From Hermatobates lingyangjiaoensis (Eukaryota > Arthropoda > Insecta > Hemiptera > Hermatobatidae), in the NCBI GenBank assembly GCA_026182355.1, contig JAPFBL010000119.1, positions 1,560,001-1,624,000 on the forward strand: a DNA stretch of 64,000 bases, read 5' to 3'. Positions 31,468 to 43,260 of the stretch are shown piece after piece; position 1 is the first letter of the stretch, and each line of letters starts with the position of its first letter. Position numbers and translations under genes: made by a program. Under the pieces are notes generated by a model. The model was given only the letters and a program-made list of their open reading frames with translations, did no database searches and was not told the origin of the DNA.

Positions 31468-34400
31468 TCACGTAGTAGTAGGGGCAGGTAGTGATAAAGG
31501 TTGCTTTAAACTGTTAGAGTCTGTAGATGATCTATTTTCATCTTGCTGTCTTCTGCTTGAACTGGTAACTTCAGGAGGGATGGAGAGAGAGGAAGCTAAT
31601 CGATTGATGTAATCTGAAAAGGACTGAGATATTCCAGTGTGGTGGGGAGCGAGTAGGGCATCTGCCATGACTCCCAGGCGGATACCTTTGGAGTAGGTCA
31701 TCAAGGTAAGTGATAGGCCTGTAAAGTAGGAAATTACATTTAGCATGCAAAAAACAATTTTCATAACTCCTAAAATTACAAAAAAAAAACGGCAGACTGA
31801 GGTTTAAACATAATACTGTTTAGAGATTGTATACAGAAGTAGAATGGGTCTGCAATGAAACCATCCAATCTGTTTATTTATACTTGAAAATTAACTTGCT
31901 CCTGCTGTCAAGAAAAACATAAACTTATTCGTACATGAACTTCAGATGACAATTGCTCATACATCATATAACAAGGTGAGTAATTTTAAAATACGACTAA
32001 GATCTTTCGATCAGTGACCACCCTCATTATAATCACAAAATGAAATAAATCATGAAAAAAGTGAATAAATGTCTGAAATGAGGGGAGAGAATACAAAAGT
32101 GTATTCTCCTTCATCGTTTTAAATATATACATGTATATGCAGAAGAAACACAATAATAACGTGATGAAATCAATGAAGTTTAAACCAGAAGGGAAAAGGA
32201 AAACAAAAGATATAAATGCTCTGAGGCCTTTCACATCATGTGGCCAGAAGCAAACAAAATCAAAACTTTTTTTACTCTCTGAATACATAAAGTGAAAGGC
32301 CTCAGAGAATTCCTTTCATTTTTCCTTGTGCTTTAAACTTTATATATATATAATTCAAAAAGGGAAATTCTCCGTTAGGACAACTTATCAAACCGATTAG
32401 AATAGAAGAACACGGAAAAAAATAGCAAACTCACTTCAATACTTCGACCATGTCGTCATCAAGATTTAAAGCTGAAGAAGAAGAACAACAACAAACAGTA
32501 TTTCATATAGTATACACTCTTCAAAAATGTTAAAAGTGGTCGAACTGGACTTCACAAAATTAATATATATAAAACAAAGACCAGTATAAAACATTTACTG
32601 AGACCAATATTTCAAACTGGTAGTTTGTCACTGAGAAGATCAGAAGAAGAGAAAAAGTAGGATTGGTGTGGTGGTGAGGAAGTAAGTTAGTCTTTTTGAG
32701 TACTTATGTAAGGGTGAAAGGAAACAACAAAGGAATAAACTTGGAAAAGGTGTGAAAAGAAAAGCACTCAGAAAGACTAACAATCTCTTCACAATCACAC
32801 ATACACTACTAGGGTAAATACGACATAATAACTGATTGCACTACGTTAGAACTTCTCTTTTTATTATCTTCAACCTAAGAATATTTCAAACTGCCTGTTT
32901 GAAATATTGCGGTCAAAATATTTTATTCTGAGAAACACAAAAAGGAAAACACTCACGACTCCCGATTTTTCTCTTGACATTGTATTTAAGAGAAAAGAGG
33001 TTAATTGTATTTAAGAGAAAACATATTGCTAAGAGGTAAAAAATTTTTAAAATAATAAAAAAAATAAAATTATTAACTGACTAAATTTTCTACTGGGTAT
33101 TTTTAGTATCCAACTACGAAATAAGAGCTTAGGAAGCTCTTAAAGTGGTGTGGGTTCTATCATTGGGGAGTTAAACTCTGATATATATATATAAAGAAAA
33201 ACAAAAGAAATAAAAGGAATAAATAACTTATTATAAAATAAGTTAGTAAGACTAACTTTGTTTGCTCTTTGATGGCATAAAGTAAAAAGCACCAGAGCAT
33301 TTATTTCTTTTGTTTTTCTTTTTCCTTGCGGTTTAGATTTCATTGATTGCATCACGCGTTAAGTTGTAATTTTTCTGCATTTATATATATAGATATATAC
33401 GTTTCAAAGTAATCTACAGATATACAGTAAATAGAAAAACAGACATATAGTCTCTAATTTTCGGTTTAACCGTCAACTGCTGCTCTCCAACTGTCACTTC
33501 GCAAGTTCACTTGGTGTCCCTATCTCTTCTCTCCTAACGACGGTTAAACCCAAAATTAGAGACTGTAAGTCTGTTTTTCTATTTACTGTGTATCTAATAT
33601 ACTTTACTTTGTATATTAGATACAATATACAAATTTATAGTAGATACAATATACTTTGTATATAAATTAAATGTAGTTCACTTTGAAACGTTTGCTGTCC
33701 TTCACGGATCGTTTTCTTGATGATAATATATATAAATATAAAAAGATTCCACATAAACACGTGAAATAACAATGAATGATCAAACCACAATATGAAGTGG
33801 GAAAATGGGAAAACAGTTTGGTTTTTGACTCTGACGAAGACCACTTGTTACGGTTGAAAGATTTTAGTCCTGTTTTCCCATTTCCTGTTGTGGTTTGATC
33901 ATTGATACATAAATATATATATATAAACTAAATTCACTAAAAAACACACAGATAAGAGATCCCAGAAGCTCACTACTACATTTCGGTTATGTAGTCTTCG
34001 GAGTGACACACTTTTTCCACCTAATGAGAGGTAGTTGCATTACAATAGTGACCTTTTGTGATCTCTTTTACGTATTTTTTTCTATGAATTTAGTTTATTT
34101 AGTTCTTAGAATAGTTTTATTTAATTTAATTGCTTATATATACATATCGTAACTTCCAATTTTCTAATTACAATGATCTTCAGCATATTACATTATAAGG
34201 GATTATTAAATATTTAATTAATCAGATAAACGTACGGTTTATTTAAGACTGAAATAGTATATGTTCTTGATATTTATTAATATCATGCCAATTAATTAAA
34301 TTGGTATTCAAATTGTAAAATATAACTATTAATTATACAAAAGCTAACGTAAGTAAGTTTGTAAGTGATTTAATTTTTTGTACTAAAAATCAAATTCAAC

Positions 34401-37400
34401 ATTTTGTAAATAAAATTCACCTCTTTGAAAATTTTGACATAAAGTATATAGAAAAAAATAATTTATTTAAGAAAACATGAAACACATTAGGTAGTATGAG
34501 GTCAAATATTTTATTACAATAAGATGTAAGGCTCTATATTAATTTGGATTAATTAATATTTTATTAAATATTAATGCATAAAATGTCCACAAATATTTAT
34601 AATTAATGATTTATAATGCATATAATGAATCTACAAGAATATACAAAACATAAATGCATGAGTGTATAAACTTTTAAGAAAATATTTTTTATGAATTCGC
34701 AATTGATTGCTAATATACATATAATATTAAACTTATTGTAATTAAATGTTTGATGCCAAACTAATTAATTATAAACGAATTTCATGTTTTCCTAGATAAA
34801 ATATATATTCAAATATAATTTATTTCCAGTGATTTCTAATATGGGATTTTAATATTTATAAAACCGATTTTGATTTTAAAATGGCAAATATAATGAATGT
34901 GATTTGAAGAACTGATAATCCAGAAGTAGATTGAATTGAATGTACTTACAAATATTAGCCTGTGGCGGCCGCCAGTACATTAGCGATTCCACTTTGGGTC
35001 CCCAGAGTAACTGCCGTTCGGCTTCTTCCATAGAGACGTCATCGACAAGGGTTACTATGACTGAATACCTTCTGGACAGGAGATAAAGGCAAGCCCTCGC
35101 CAAAATGGATGGAAAGATGGAGGTGAAAGCATTGTGGTCGAGGTGGTACAGGGAGGCTAGGTAGAGAAGCGACTGGTGAGAGCGAGCACTGTGGAGGGAT
35201 GTTTGGAGCGAGCGGAGCGTGCACAGTGGAGACGACGCTCTTTGGTTTGTAGGTAGTGGAAGGCAGAGAGAGCCAAAGGCTGGTTTAGCTGTTCTTGAAA
35301 GGAGGTACTGGAGAGGCATGAAGCGACAGGTGGTGACGACGCAGTCGGGAGCTGACTGACCAGTGATGGCAAAGTAGTCTGTGAGGGCATGCGCTGCGGC
35401 GGCCAAGCACACCTCCCCAGTGTTAGCACCCGTCACTGCAGCGATCTTCTGAACCATGCTCATGTCCACCTTCTCTGACCAATCAACAACTTTCCTACCA
35501 CACAACGACAAAGTCTGAAGACTGTGAACATTGCATGGATGTTCGGGCAAAAATATTTCCTCTAATATTACCCTTGGTGTCTCATAAACAGCTTTCACAA
35601 CGTCAAAGATTTCCTCAATTGCAAAGTTCATTAAGTACAACCAGTAAAGCATTAATGGACTCTCCCTCAATAATGACAACAACATCTTCGGAGTACTTAA
35701 AACTTTTCCAATAATCCACCACACCCACCTCAAATAACTTACAAATAAGTTAAACGGTTCAATTGAATTAAATATACATTTCCACATAAATGCCATGCTT
35801 AAGCTTCGCCTTTCACTTTCTTTCTTGACAATACTGTACAAATCTGTTTGACCTCTGTGAAGTTCTCTCAAGCAAAATCCCAGAGTAACTAAAACCAGTC
35901 GTACAAAAGTTGTCAAACCAGGAGCTTTTTTTAAAATCGAAGGATTTTCAATCGGATCATAGGCAGATACAAATTCATTCCAGTAATTAGTCATTGATTC
36001 ACAAAAATGATCATATATACGTATAAGAACCATGGGGTTTTTAAATGAATTATTCATAATCCCAGAAGAATCGTTGAAATATGAGTCAGAATATTGACCT
36101 TCTTCTTTTAACATAAGAAGGTCACCAAGAGATAGTTTGTCTTCAGATAAATACAGATGATGAAGTCGAATTAATAGATAAGATTTAGAATCCACGGCTG
36201 GAATAAGAGTTATCTGCCAGGGTGGGAATTCAGGAGGCATTAACTTCGATACAATATCAGTCACATATTCCTAAATAAAAGAAAAACGTTTATTAGTAAA
36301 TCCGAATGAGGGGTATAAAAATAATCTCAATAATTTTGTGAACCTGTATGTTAGTGTCTGATACAAGCCTCCCCTTGAACATACTGTTAGCCAAACTTAT
36401 ATGATTGTTTAGACTGAAGTTCTTTTCTGTACCTCTTTCCCAGGCATAACACCCCCATCTGCTTGTCAAAACTGTTCTCAGGTGAGGAAACATTGCTTTC
36501 CCTCCATTGCTTCTTTCAATTATATCTCCCTGTAAACCAAACAAAAGAATAATTAAAACACTATATAAAGAAAATAATTCAGATAAAAATAATGTGAATA
36601 TAAAAGAGAAATCATTCATCCACAGTGTAGGTATGCAAGAGGAATCATTCATCCACAGTGTGGGTATGAAAGAGGAATCATTCATCCACAGTGTGGGTAT
36701 GAAAGAGGAATCATTCATCCACAGTGTGGGTATGAAAGAGGAATAATTCATCCACAGTGTGGGTATGAAAGAGGAATCATTCATCCACAATATGTATATG
36801 AAAGACCTAAGCTAAAGATCAGTTAGTAACGACCTACTACCAGTGACTTTGCAAAGTTTGGTAGTTAATACGATAAAATATATAACATTTTATTTATTAA
36901 GAGATTTTAAATCATGAAAAAATATAAGGCATAATATGAATACATAAAAAGAGATAAATATGAATATATAAAAGTATCTAAGAAAAATGTATTATGTTTC
37001 TAGGAAGAAAAATAAACAGTACATACATAGATTATAATAGACATATCTCTACATGCAATGCATTTGCTTTCTTGATCTTAGTCTGATTCAAACAAACCAA
37101 TAAACAATATCAAGAGTTATATGCCTGTCATATTAGTTATATGACTTAAATATTGCTACCTGAAATATTTTAAGGTAAGAGAATGAATCCATTACCTCTA
37201 TTTAAGTTGTAACATTTCTTAATACTGTACTAGCTAATAGAAAGAAAAAAAATAAAATACAGAACACAAAGCATACATTTCAATTATAATCTAATGTTGG
37301 ATACAAGTACAGATAATAAAATAGAAGTAACTGTATCAAATTGGATCCATAGATATCTGAAAGTCGGTGAATTAATGAATCCATAGAAATGTAAAAGTAA

Positions 37401-40312
37401 GTGGATCTATGACTCCATAGAATTCTAAAAATCAGCGAATCTGTGGATCTATAGAAATCAGACAGTTATCAAACCTTTTGAGTTATATACATGTGAAAGT
37501 TAAGGTTTCCATGGATCCATAGAGTAACTCTATTAAAACTATACAACTCTATATAGTTATCAAGTCAAATCACCACACCACGTTTCAAGAAGGACGAAAT
37601 GAAAATTACCAATTCAAACAAAGTAAAAAGAATAAAAAATACTGTTTATAAAATAACTCAAATGTGTTATTTATGTTCATAAAAGTATTTTTAATAATGT
37701 TTATATAACAACAAATTCTTATATTTACATAAATTATTCATACTTAAATAAAAGTTTACATTTAAATTATAAAAAATACATGATTCACAAGCATTTTGTA
37801 AGCCGTAAACAATATCTACTGATATTTTTGAAAAAGGAAATGTAAAACTATAAATTACTTTTAGTGTTAACAAATTTTTTAAAAATATTCTCGTGGCATT
37901 AAAGCAAATTCAAGATCTCTCAGGAGCTCATGTCCACTTTAGTTATCACCTATACAAACCTGTCAAATCCTAATTACATAACTCGTCCTAAATAACAGTT
38001 ACTTATAAGAAAAATTGCCACTTACTTGTATTCTGTTCTTGACAAAATTGATTTGGCAGGGGCTATTGAGTTTTAGAAGGACTGTAATAATTCCTTGATT
38101 CCTGTGAGTGTCAACGACTGTTCTCACCGTCATCTGCTTAACGAACTCCAACTGTGGGTACTTGTTTTCTAGCCAATGGAAACAAAACCTTCTGCAAACC
38201 TGAGTACCTGACAACATTTTCAACTAATCAAATCTTTGTTTTTGACGTTTTCAAAAGTAATTTTGTCAGCTTCTATCGTTTTTGAACATATTTTAGTGCA
38301 CATATTTGTAAACTATAAATAGAATTTATTTTTGTACACTATATTTTAGTGTAAACACACTTTTCGTGTTTCTACTAAACTCTGTTATACACATTTTTAA
38401 ATATTAGTGTACTAAACATTACCTGTTTACACATTTTTTTCTTTTTCTTTGCTCTACGATGACATAAAGTGAAAGGTCTCAGAGCAATACTGTTTTCCTT
38501 TGTGGTTTTAGACTTCATCGATTCCATCACGTGTTTATTGTGATTCTTCTGTATATGTTTATATATGTCTACATATTTATTTGTAAAAGCGGGCAACAGA
38601 TCTCTGAGACAGCTTGAATTACAATATGCAGTAGCTTCTGCATTTACGACTTTCCTGCAGATTGCATCGAATTTCCTCGCTATTTTACATTGGTTTTGAC
38701 GTAATTCCCTTAGTAAATTAGCCAGAGACATGTAGACAACGTCCCAGAGTTTTAGTGGTCACACAAAGCTACTTAGAATAATCTAATTATCTAATAACAT
38801 ACTAAAAACAAACAAGTTTTCAACTACACATTGGTCATATTCATGTTAAGTAAGCAATAACTAATTAACTACTCTTGGTCTAATATGCGTAACGAAAATA
38901 AAGAAAACCACGAAATACACACAGATTTACAGCAAAAGGTTGAGGCAGGTTGTAACAAGGTTGCAAGATGCAGGGTTGCCCATCTCGGCCCAACCACGTC
39001 CTATCAGGAAGCATTGGACCCTCAACTGCTGCCTGCCCTCCTCGATCACGACTGTCTAACAAGTTAAAACAATTAAAAAAATCTGATTACTAGAGATAAC
39101 ACTGAGGTCTGAATTTTGGATATTGAGGCTGGGATTATCGTCTTTTATGCAAAGGGATTCAAGAATTGCTAATATACTAGTATTGCTGATATAATGCAGT
39201 GTGAGGTTCCTTCCACCGACATTTCTCTAGTGAGTTTGATACCGTTGGATTCCTCTGCATGTTTTTTGGTGCTCCTATGGAGAGATGGATAGTCAAGACG
39301 TCTTGAGAGCTTGGCTGCAGTCATTCCAGTATTCATAGAATTCAGGGTTGCGCAGTCACTTAATATACACAACAGTCACTCATGCTCAACAGGGATCTGC
39401 GCAACCCTGGATTCTAGTTATATTTAACCGATAGGTTGTTGAAAGCTTGTTTGTTTTTAGTGTGTTATTAGATAATAAATTATTTTTTATTACTCTAAGT
39501 AGTTTTGTATGTCCACTAAAACTCTGGATCACTGTCTACATATCTCTGGCTAATTTACTATGGAGTTACCACAAGACCAAAGTAAAATAGCAAGAAAATT
39601 CAAAGCAATAGCAGGAAAGTCGTAAATGCAGATTGAATTGGCAGTAACACAAGGGAACACATAGGTCCTTTGTGATACCACACAAAGATTGATTCTACAT
39701 AACAGTCCTAAGTCAAATGTAATTAGGAGGGGTCTTTAACGAGTACCTGGCATCGTACAGGCTCCTCACTGAGGGACGACGTGCACAGATTTAATCATCT
39801 CCCACGTGAATAAATCGAAGGGTCAGACCGACCAGTTCAGAGGCGAGCACCTTGTCACTGAGCTAACCTGGCCTCCCCTTATTAAGTGATAGTCAAAGTG
39901 TTTTTGTGTTCTTTGAATCCACATAATGCTCATACTCAAGAGTTTTGTTCTAAATTTATAGTTCAAACATATAACATAAATTAATCAACCTTTCGATAAA
40001 AGCATAAATTCTTGAGTAGTATATATTTTCAGGAATTCAATGCGTATTATTGAAACGATGTGCATATTGTGTAAATATTAAAATAAAAAAAAACAATTTT
40101 TAAGGTATCATTGAATTTAACACATAATCAAATGTCTGAAGTTTATACTAACCAACATACGTAATGAAGAGGAATGGCGTAATTAGGAGTACAATGAAGA
40201 AGGCGAAAAAGGTATACATAGAATACAACAGGCTAAGCAGGAACCTGAAGGATATGACGGGTACAGAAGGACTGCTTTCATCCTGGTTGCTGTAGTACCT
40301 GTTCTTCTTCAT
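31468..40312 (-). CDS. WS/DGAT (WSD)-type membrane O-acyltransferase, five exons
   Basis: Exons on the - strand are 40319-40153, 38207-38026, 36529-36344, 36270-34950 and 31718-31468. All borders are AG/GT (GTTAGT, GTAAGT, GTTCAC, GTAAGT donors) and phases match, giving 699 residues from the ATG at 40312. Residues 19-53 form a membrane segment. Exon 3 has MFPHLRTVL, typical of the substrate-binding half. Exon 4 has P.FPPWQITLIP and the acyltransferase His pair in RLHHLYLSED (H213, H214). The C-terminal WSD half (PLQYLL, LWGPKVESLMYWRPPQANI) continues in exon 5 (KGIRLGVMADALL). Family members esterify fatty alcohols or diacylglycerol with acyl-CoA. The canonical HHxxxDG lacks the expected D and G here. 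The acceptor before the ATG means an upstream exon, perhaps untranslated, remains unfound. Confidence 0.88.
32205..32320. repeat. Inverted pair of AGGCCT-type PLE ends
   Basis: TGCTCTGAGGCCTTTCAC at 32218 and GTGAAAGGCCTCAGAG at 32293 are outward-facing copies of one end. Each shows stem I CTCT/AGAG, GAAA, AGGCCT and C. In the left arm stem II (CACA/TGTG) is perfect; the CTGATGA box is decayed in both. Confidence 0.55.
33435..33580. repeat. Inverted pair of AAUU-type hammerhead ends
   Basis: GTCTCTAATTTTCGGTTTAA at 33451 and TTAAACCCAAAATTAGAGAC at 33544 are inverted copies. The right arm has CTAACGA, stem II and CAAA; the left arm keeps GAAA. The complete unit is only about 130 bp. It is related to 30083-30120. 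Confidence 0.55.
33764..33910 (+). ncRNA. Hammerhead-like motif with long stem I
   Basis: Core CTGACGA is at 33831-33837 and GAAA at 33856-33859, with stem II ACC/GGT and U33865 as cleavage base. The bases outside it (AATGATCAAACCACAA...GGGAAAACAG and CTGTTTTCCC...TTGTGGTTTGATCATT) are complementary over about 40 positions, so stem I is very long. Stem III is AGAUUU, one change from the palindrome AGAUCU. Confidence 0.6.
36605..36802. repeat. 33-bp tandem repeat, six units
   Basis: The unit GAATCATTCATCCACAGTG plus GGTATGAAAGAG repeats six times with few changes, in the intron between acyltransferase exons 3 and 2. Because 33 is divisible by three, open frames with an 11-residue repeat arise on both strands (for example WMNDSSFIPTL). 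I regard these as artefacts of the repeat. Confidence 0.9.
36803..38025. other. Acyltransferase intron remainder
   Basis: AT-rich. At 37340-37520 there is a weak repeat of 'GGATC.ATAGAAAT' units of about 40-50 bp. No gene or element is recognised. Confidence 0.4.
38440..38490 (+). ncRNA. Hammerhead-like motif (AGGCCU type)
   Basis: GCTCT and AGAGC form stem I. Between them lie CGATGA (core lacking one base), stem II CAT-AAA-GTG, AAAGGTCT as a near-palindromic stem III and C. A related but weaker copy is at 33262-33300. Confidence 0.45.
38600..39660. mobile_element. PLE remnant with inverted 5' segments
   Basis: 38600-38830 (- strand, reading MSLANLLRELRQNQCKIARK) and about 39440-39640 (+ strand) are inverted copies of one segment, sharing CATATCTCTGGCTAATTTACT, ATAGCAAGAAAATTC and GGAAAGTCGTAAATGCAG. 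The protein resembles PLE N-terminal regions. Between them, 39372-39169 on the - strand carries a GIY-YIG piece (NTGMTAAKLSRRLDYPSLH). A hairpin of GGGTTGCGCAG lies at 39343-39409. Confidence 0.6.
39650..39878 (-). repeat. tRNA-derived SINE (copy 2, in acyltransferase intron)
   Basis: On the - strand the head GGTTAGCTCAGTGACAAGG is a good box A region. The body (CGATTTATTCACGTGGGAG, GGTACTCGTTAAAGA) and the end TGTGTGGTATCACAAAGGA match the copies at 6541 and 43041. Confidence 0.75.
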
Positions 40313-40416
40313 TGAGTACCTGTAGTCAAAGATATCAAAATGTGTAAGTTCTTATCTAAATGTAAACAAAATTTAAAAGAGTAAAATATATATCGATCGT
40401 TTGATAGAATAGGTAT

Positions 40417-40515
40417 GTTATTTAATCAGGATTCGGTCAATTTTCTTAATTGAAGAATTAAGCAAAATTTTATTTTCTTAACCAATAAAATTGACTGAAT
40501 CCCGATTAGATAATA
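40417..40515. repeat. Small foldback of a PLE terminal segment
   Basis: AATCAGGATTCGGTCAATTTT and AAAATTGACTGAATCCCGATT are inverted arms about 35 bp long. The sequence is a diverged copy of the outer part of the ends at 40568-40662. Confidence 0.6.
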
Positions 40516-40567
40516 CACACATATATATATAACAAATTCAATAATATATCAACCGTTGGATAGAATA

Positions 40568-41205
40568 GGTGTATAATGTAATCGGGATTCGGTCAATTTT
40601 CCAGGATCAAAATCAAACTCTCAATGCCGACGTTTCGGTTTTATTTAAAACCTTTTTCATAGGCGAGACCCTCGAAATGCTATATATTAAAAAAGATCTA
40701 AGTTCAGTTAATCATAGAAGTGACATTACCAATTTGAACACTATTTATTCAGGAGTGTTAAGTTGATTTTAGTGAAATTAAATTTCCTTAGTTCCTTTCT
40801 ATGTTCTTTAAGTGAACAGTGTTCGGTTTACATGTAATTGTAATCAGTTAGTCTGGTCCAAGTTTTTGACCAGTTAAGATGTTAGTTCACTAACTATGTA
40901 TTGTTACTTCATTTTATATAATGTAAATTTCATCATTTTTCTAATTCAAAAATTCTGACTTCTGTAAGTTCATAAAAATGTTTATTGCTTTTCTATTACT
41001 TCTACTTGTATATATATATTTTTGTTTTTTCACAACTGTAATATTCCATTTTGATGTTAGTTATATGTTGATGTTTATATATGATTTCTTGTCATCCTTT
41101 GTTTGTAGGCCTATGAAAAAGGTTTTAAATAAAACCGAAACGTCGGCATTGAGAGTTTGATTTTGATCCTGGAAAATTGACCGAATCCCGATTACATTAT
41201 ACACC
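40568..41205. mobile_element. Short PLE derivative with identical 95-bp inverted ends
   Basis: 40568-40662 is an exact reverse complement of 41111-41205. Each arm contains CCTATGAAAAAGG, a perfect stem II (GGTTTT/AAAACC), GAAA, the palindrome ACGU and C, so it is a hammerhead-like end with an altered first box. The about 450 bp between them have no PLE coding sequence I can recognise. Fragments of the same end are at 1477-1525 and 59870-59930. Confidence 0.8.
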
Positions 41206-41228
41206 TCTATATATATATATATATATAT

Positions 41229-41348
41229 ACCCATAATTATTATCCCAGACTCTAAGTTTGCCAGACAATCGAGTCGAAGAATTTTCTTGTTAAAACGCCC
41301 TTAATCACAGTTTAGTTCCGAAATAATATAGGGATAATAATTATGGGT
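41229..41348. mobile_element. MITE-like 120-bp element
   Basis: The ends ACCCATAATTATTATCCC (41229-41246) and GGGATAATAATTATGGGT (41331-41348) are perfect 18 bp inverted repeats. The interior has no coding sequence. It follows a TA run, so target duplications cannot be judged. Confidence 0.5.
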
Positions 41349-42380
41349 TTCTATGAGGATATAAGAAGAACATATGGATGTAATATGAGTATATATATAT
41401 AAAAAAAAAGAAACGACGGTCCACAAGGACAACTATTCAAATTACACAGAAAAACACATAGAACTGGCAGAAATCACTTCTGTATTTTGTACTAGTGTTG
41501 AGGGTAAAATATAGAAGGGGTAAACAAAACTAATTAAAATAAAAGGAAAGACAAAAAAATGTATAGTATAATTAAGGAACCCAACCTAATGAGAAAAAGA
41601 AAGAAATAAAAAATCTAGTCATATAAAAGGTAGATTTAATTAAATTAAGTAAAAAAGCTAACAAACAAGTAAAGATAAAACAATAATAAAAAAACATAAA
41701 AACAATGTTAATACTAAATTGTCTGATCAAATTAAGTCCCGAAGCAGATCGAGTAATGAGCAACCAAATGAGATCTCTCCAAGAAGTCTTTTAAAAAGAA
41801 TGATTATTGCAGTGACAAAATTTAAACTTAAAGTACTGATTAAAAGAGATTATGGGAGCAGTGACGATGTGTGATTAATAATGTGGTTAAGTCAGAACAT
41901 GTATAATGAATCACATGCCGCGCATTCGAAATGATAAACACAGCTTCAGGACATGCACGAGGTCATAAAGGTAAGAGGACATTTGAGGTTGTGATAGGTG
42001 AGGTGGAATCATGGTTAATGTTAATAGATTCAAGTTTTCCAGGTTTAAATAAAACTGCTGAAAACGCCATATACGTAAAAATATGTTGATTTTCATATTT
42101 TTATGACTCATACTTTGCACAGATAAATTACAAACCATTGATCATGTATATAATTTATTGTCGAAAACAATTTTCATATTTTCAGTAAAAATGTTGTTTT
42201 TTTATCTAAATTTAAGAAAACCTATTTTCTCATGGAATATTTCTTTAATTTAATTATTACTAAAAGACACGATTAATATGGATTTGGACATTTTACCGGA
42301 TGGTTAGAAAAAGAATGGCAGATTTGCCTCAAACGGGTAAAAAACGATTAGTCTTGATTAACATATTATGCACTTTCCAG

Positions 42381-42484
42381 ACTGTTATCCCAATAAAAAC
42401 TTGTTGACAGATGGCTGGAAGGTGGACATGAGGAGCTGTCGCTTTGCCATTGACGAGTTGATGAAGCAGGGTTACATAAGAAGG
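42381..42484 (+). CDS. Possible orphan exon
   Basis: A 104 bp open segment lies between the acceptor CACTTTCCAG and the donor GTAGTG. It reads DCYPNKNLLTDGWKVDMRSC followed by RFAIDELMKQGYIRR. Composition is higher in GC than its surroundings and the peptide looks protein-like, but I do not recognise it, and no matching neighbour exon is found. Confidence 0.3.
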
Positions 42485-43040
42485 GTAGTGTACTCAATAA
42501 AACTGATAGCCAGACTAGGCTGGCCTTGCTCATATCTGTCTCATATCTTGACCTCAGACCAAATGTCAATGTCCAAATTGGAGTTCAGCTTACTACTGAA
42601 AATATCTAGAGAAGTGCTGATTCTAGTGATTCCTTTAATTTAATTCACTTACCAATCTGTTTAAAGCAGTGATCATTTTAAAATCATATATATATGCAAA
42701 CCCTTGAAAAAGTTGTAATAAACAAGGGCTTAAACTAAATCCCTTTAACAACCATCAGTCATTGCCTACTTTCAAAATACCAAAGGACTTGGCTACAAGC
42801 AACCTCCAGCGCATTTTGTCTAGTTTTCAACCATCAACGGTCTGCATTTAAGTTTCCATCGATACGTTTACTCACTTTTAACGACATTGGCCCATGTTTT
42901 TGTCATTAATGGGTTTTACCAACCTTTTAACAGGTAATGATTTTAGCATACTTTTCAAACCCTAATGGCTACACTTCAACCACAAAGATTATCTGTCTAC
43001 GTTTTAATCAATCGTCCTTTCCTACTTTTCAAGTACTACT

Positions 43041-43260
43041 GGGGCCAGTTTAACTCAATTGTTAACGTATTCACCTCTGAAAGGGTAGGTCCGGGGTTCG
43101 GTAGCCACGTGGACCTCGATTTATTCACGTGGGAGGTGACTACATCTCATCACATCGGTCCTACGTACGATGTCAGGTACTCGTTAAAGATCCCTACCCT
43201 ACATACACTAGGCAAAATTTAGGACTCCCAATGTAGAATTAACATTGATGACCCGCCTAT
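43041..43260 (+). repeat. tRNA-derived SINE (copy 3)
   Basis: Head GGGGCCAGTTTAACTCAATTG, box B-like GGGGTTCGGTAGCC, body CTCGATTTATTCACGTGGGAGG, GATGTCAGGTACTCGTTAAAG and GGCAAAATTTAGGACTCCC. It matches copies at 6541 and 39650. Confidence 0.75.

Larger units (their letters stand above)
31719..34949. other. Acyltransferase last intron, filled with PLE ends
   Basis: It contains the AGGCCT-type inverted pair (32205-32320), hammerhead-like motifs near 32420-32465, 32590-32640, 33262-33300, 33445-33575 and 33764-33910, and a degenerate one near 33960-34005. The rest is AT-rich. Confidence 0.55.

Noticed and set aside
36293..36790. 165-codon - strand frame with WMNDSSFIPTL repeats
   Set aside because: The repeats come from the 33-bp tandem array. 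The only real coding part is acyltransferase exon 3 (36344-36529).
38880..39070. Matching 60-codon frames on both strands as a host exon
   Set aside because: They lie between inverted PLE segments, have no splice sites in phase with the acyltransferase, and show no family features.
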